From contig CM067067.1 of assembly GCA_033980235.1 (NCBI GenBank), positions 12,366,401 through 12,430,400 of the forward strand: a stretch of 64,000 nucleotides of DNA, written 5' to 3'. The stretch is from Diadema setosum. Its lineage: Eukaryota; Echinodermata; Echinoidea; Diadematoida; Diadematidae. Both the position numbers and the translations under genes were made by a program. The notes under the pieces are model-generated. The model saw only the letters and a program-made list of their open reading frames with translations, was not told the DNA's origin and made no database searches. Within the stretch, counting starts at the first letter, position 1; the number at the start of each line of letters is the position of its first letter. This document shows positions 61,149-64,000 of the stretch, piece by piece.

Positions 61149-61215
61149 CCGTGTATAAGACGTACTATTTTTTCCTCGGAAAACATAGAAAATCGGGGGT
61201 GCATCTTATACACGG
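61149..61215. repeat. 67-bp hairpin with 17-bp arms
   Basis: ccgtgtataagacgtac pairs with gtgcatcttatacacgg at 15 of 17 positions; 33-bp loop. It looks like a tiny MITE or two fused transposon ends. Confidence 0.65.
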
Positions 61216-61255
61216 GTACAGTCGAATCATGGAAAAAAATCTGTCACGTACACCC

Positions 61256-61597
61256 AATTTGGCATACTCGTGAAATAGGCCCCACCACTGCATGTCCGTA
61301 CTAATACTACGGCGGCTCACCTATTTATACTCGTGAATTCAGCCCCACCATGTGGCGTTCATCGGTAGGTAAGCACGGCGGTGGGGCTTCCTTCATAAAC
61401 GGTGTTTACGCGAAATTGACACAGCGGTGGGGCCAATTTCCACAGCATAGCATCTAATGTCCCTTGACTAATTTAACGGCCAATTTAACCATAAATACAA
61501 CCTTACCTAACCCTAAACCCTAACCCTAGGACCTACCCTTGCTTGCTAACGCACGGGTGCACGCGCACTGCGGTGGGGCCTATTTCACAATTTTGCC
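61256..61597. repeat. Second copy of the 'ggccccacca' / CCCTAA segment
   Basis: It follows the order of 54885-55318: ttggcatactcgtgaa, then taggccccaccactgc, then gaattcagccccacc, then ggcgttcatcggta, then a CCCTAA stretch (61501-61530), then cggtggggccta and ttcacaattttgcc. It lacks about 90 bp relative to the first copy. Confidence 0.85.
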
Positions 61598-62002
61598 GAT
61601 AAATGAGCGATCTTTCAATCTGGACACACACAACAGCTAATACGGGATAAACTGACATCGGCCTTGTGTAGTAACGATGTATCAATCTGGCCATAGACAA
61701 CAGCTGTAGCTACTGATGTACCTGTATATCACTGTCTACCAACATGACCAAGCTACCAACAGCCAACCCAGTAGCTGAAATACGCGATGTACAGGTATCA
61801 TTACTAAATTACCGATATCTTTACCTAGTATCAATATGGCCATAGACAAAAGCTGTAAAATACGGAGTAGGATCGACACTATGTCACCGTAATGTGAACG
61901 ATGTGTGAAGCATGCATGCATATCCATGGCTTTCGTTTGCTTTTCACACGATACGAGGCCAGGATATAGCATATAGCTACACTGTAGCTAGCTAGCTAGC
62001 AA
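61598..62002. repeat. Degenerate repeat of 'tatcaat.tggccatagacaa.agct'
   Basis: The phrase occurs at about 61615, 61681 and 61829 with surrounding similarity. No coding content. A (GCTA)n stretch lies at 61986-62000. Confidence 0.5.
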
Positions 62003-62156
62003 GCCTTTTGCAAAGGCAGCAGAGGCTCTCGCAATGGACTCACGTGCACACAGCGATCGGATCAGAGCGCTCTTGCCCGTTGCGCGCTGTGTGTGCAAGT
62101 CCATTGCTCTCTGTGTGCGTGTGCTGAAATTATAGTGAGCTGCCTTTTGCAAAAGG
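62003..62156. repeat. Imperfect 154-bp inverted repeat
   Basis: Inner arms gcaatggactcacgtgcaca (62031) and the matching tgtgtgcaagtccattgc (62090-62107). Outer arms gccttttgcaaaggcagc (62003) and gctgccttttgcaaaagg (62139-62156). It is CpG-rich in the loop (gcgatcggatcagagcgctc). Confidence 0.7.
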
Positions 62157-62390
62157 TTCGCACTGTGCATACAAGCATGGTACAAGAGACACACATGTTA
62201 CTGGTAATCCCTCCGGGCGAAACAACAGGGAGTGTAATTACCGTACGCACCGTACGTCTCGCCGTACGATCCCTCTTCTACACTTGTTGATGTTTTTATT
62301 TTTCGTAATGAACCTTCCAGTCTGACATGCGTCAATATGCGAGACACCCTATGTATGATAGCAAAGATCGTACTGTACACTCATGAGTAT

Positions 62391-62527
62391 ACGCACATCA
62401 CCTGAGACGCGCTGTTTTGACGCTTGATAAACAGCAGCAGCGGCTTCAGGGACAGCGCGTCTCAGGTGATGTGCGTCTTTGCCTGAGACGCGCTGTCTTT
62501 GAAGATGTTGTTGTTGTTTATCAAGCG
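62391..62527. repeat. Interlocked inverted repeats
   Basis: Arm A (62391-62415, acgcacatcacctgagacgc then gctgt) has a perfect 25-bp complement A' at 62452-62476. A third partial copy in the A orientation lies at 62482-62497. Arm B (62421-62441, cgcttgataaacagcagcag) has its complement B' at 62507-62527 with three differences. The order A-B-A'-A''-B' means the two hairpins cannot form at once without a pseudoknot. Confidence 0.85.
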
Positions 62528-63364
62528 TTTTGATTGTGAGATCATGTTGTTGCCAAATTTTTACCTCCACGAAATAATCCTTATTACTCTAAAATCTCGT
62601 TCTTCAAAATAATCCCCTTAATCGAAAAAAAAGCTATGACTATGATTTTTAAAGATAATAAAGATACCACTACCTTTGGAAATGAATGATGTTCCTAGGT
62701 GTACTGAGTTTGTACTTAGCTCTCTTTTGTATCGTCATGTAGGGTAGCCATAATGTGTCCATTTTTATCGCGCGCCTTCGTATCTTGTTATCTACTATCT
62801 TTGGTAGAAGTACAGATTTGCGGGTGCGCGCGCTCTGCAGTACTCGCGTGCTATCGGTAAAGGTACGGTAACAACATTACGGTACCGTAAAAGTTGTGCC
62901 AACGGTAAGCCCTCTCTTAACGTGAGTATTTTCCCGGTAGTCATGTCAGCTTTGCAATGGTTTTCAAACGGTAGTGCTTGAGTGAAAGCAGATCGGTGAG
63001 ACAATATTTTACCAGTAAGGAACGGTTTTCCCGGTAGAGCATTAAGTTACTTCATAGCGGTAGTGTAGCATACTGTACACATGAATGTATGCCATTTATA
63101 CATGCATAAAATTCGCTATATATGAATGACTGCAGATCTGACACCGTAACAGAATGCCTGATCACATTTATATAATCATATATAATAATATATATACTCA
63201 CATATATATTCATATATTCATATAATCATATAATCATATATTCATATATTTATATATTCATATATACATAGTATGGACCTGTTGATCATTTGTGATTATT
63301 TGTAATTATTTGTAATTATACAGTTACAGACAAGCTTGATTTCACATAGACCATGTACAAAGTA
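62528..63364. other. Intergenic; AT-rich simple repeat at 63175-63270
   Basis: No coding exon is supported. 'tcatatat' and 'tcatataa' words repeat irregularly at about 63175-63270. Confidence 0.5.
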
Positions 63365-63600
63365 CAGCCGGGCCAAAGGCGGGGCCTAAGGCCGGACCCA
63401 AGGCCACGGGCCTTAGCCCAGAACTAGGGGCCCAGAGCCCAAGTGGGCCCAGGGCCGGTGGACCGGTGGCCCGGTGGCCCGGTGGCCCGGTGGCTCAGGG
63501 GCCCATGGGCTCACGGGGCTCACGGGGCCCAAGGCCGGGCCGAGGCCAGGAGCCTAAGTGCTGGCCCAAGGCAGGGGGCCCAGCCAGGGGCCACCAGACT
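63365..63600. repeat. Very GC-rich degenerate minisatellite
   Basis: Words ggccc, ccggtggcc and ggggccc recur throughout, including about five tandem ggtggccc units at 63459-63493. G+C is far above the AT-rich flanks on both sides. The frame over it (start 63443) is an artefact of the repeat. Confidence 0.85.
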
Positions 63601-63651
63601 GAGACCACTAAGAGTACCAGTCATGACTTGCTGTGATAATGATGTGACAGG

Positions 63652-63722
63652 CCTGTGCATACACATATTATGTAAATACACTGTACAGGGCTGTGCATAT
63701 TATGTAAATACACTGTACACTA
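63652..63722. repeat. Tandem duplication of about 35 bp
   Basis: 'ctgtgcatacacatattatg' then 'taaatacactgtacag' is followed by 'gctgtgcatattatgtaaat' then 'acactgtaca'. The second unit lacks about 6 bases. Confidence 0.75.
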
Positions 63723-64000
63723 ACTATACACAGCCCAGTCGCTGTATAAATCGCGACAGGGCTGTATCTGAGCAGCCCACAACACAGAGCAAACACAAAG
63801 CAAATTCTACAATTGCATTTACTTTTGATACTTGACATCATTTTTTGTCACCTCAAAAGCATCAAAGACAATCTTTATTAATGAGACTTCATACCGTACC
63901 TGGTTTCCTGGGGCTATTTGTGGGAATTCTGCTATCTGGGTACTATTCGCAAATTTAACACCATGTGAAAATATCAACTCCTGATCATGTAACGTGCATG

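Noticed and set aside
63443..63835. 130-codon + strand ORF
   Set aside because: Its first half is the translation of the GC-rich minisatellite and the rest has no signature.

Overview
The window is eukaryotic genomic DNA. It is AT-rich, has GT-AG introns, and is packed with microsatellites, homopolymer runs and many small palindromic transposons. There are no operons, Shine-Dalgarno sites or dense ORFs. The gene and repeat types (TTAA-flanked and TA-flanked MITEs, CAGT-ended elements, GGGCC-ended elements) suggest a marine deuterostome, most likely an echinoderm such as a sea urchin. That placement is inference.

The one gene that can be named lies at 28009-35247 on the + strand. It is a six-coding-exon SLC34 (type II) sodium-phosphate cotransporter of 771 residues. 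All five introns have GT-AG ends and the frame is continuous across every junction. Both QSSS motifs, both GxNIGT motifs, the cysteine pair of the large outer loop and a PDZ-type C-terminus are visible. A CpG-rich promoter lies just upstream. A long 3' UTR probably runs to an AATAAA at 37071, and it contains a palindromic MITE. A second, unidentified gene is suggested on the - strand by two compatible coding exons (42386-42451 and 41545-41727). It would run convergently towards SLC34.

Layout: 1-27.8 kb is intergenic, with no gene I can support. It holds a fold-back element (967-1330), two clusters of a 'ttcgttattccgaa' repeat, five TTAA-flanked MITEs, a TA-flanked hairpin, a GGGCC-ended element full of AAGCAATTGCTT palindromes, a CpG-rich island at 19.1-19.4 kb and a palindromic pentanucleotide satellite. 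27.8-37.1 kb is the SLC34 gene. 36.5-49.6 kb is a cluster of at least ten TA-flanked MITEs, most with CAGT-type ends, including a 2.1 kb pogo/Tigger-like element with internal tandem repeats. 52.0-56.8 kb is a 4.7 kb element with 36-bp terminal inverted repeats that contains a LINE fragment, several tandem arrays and a telomere-like motif. 56.8-64 kb is intergenic with further repeats, including a second copy of the telomere-motif segment, dense hairpins at 62 kb and a very GC-rich minisatellite at 63.4 kb.

I found no CRISPR array, no tRNA or rRNA gene and no intact transposase. The most unusual material is structural: nested palindromes and inverted-repeat elements, the large TIR element, and sequence variants in the SLC34 protein.
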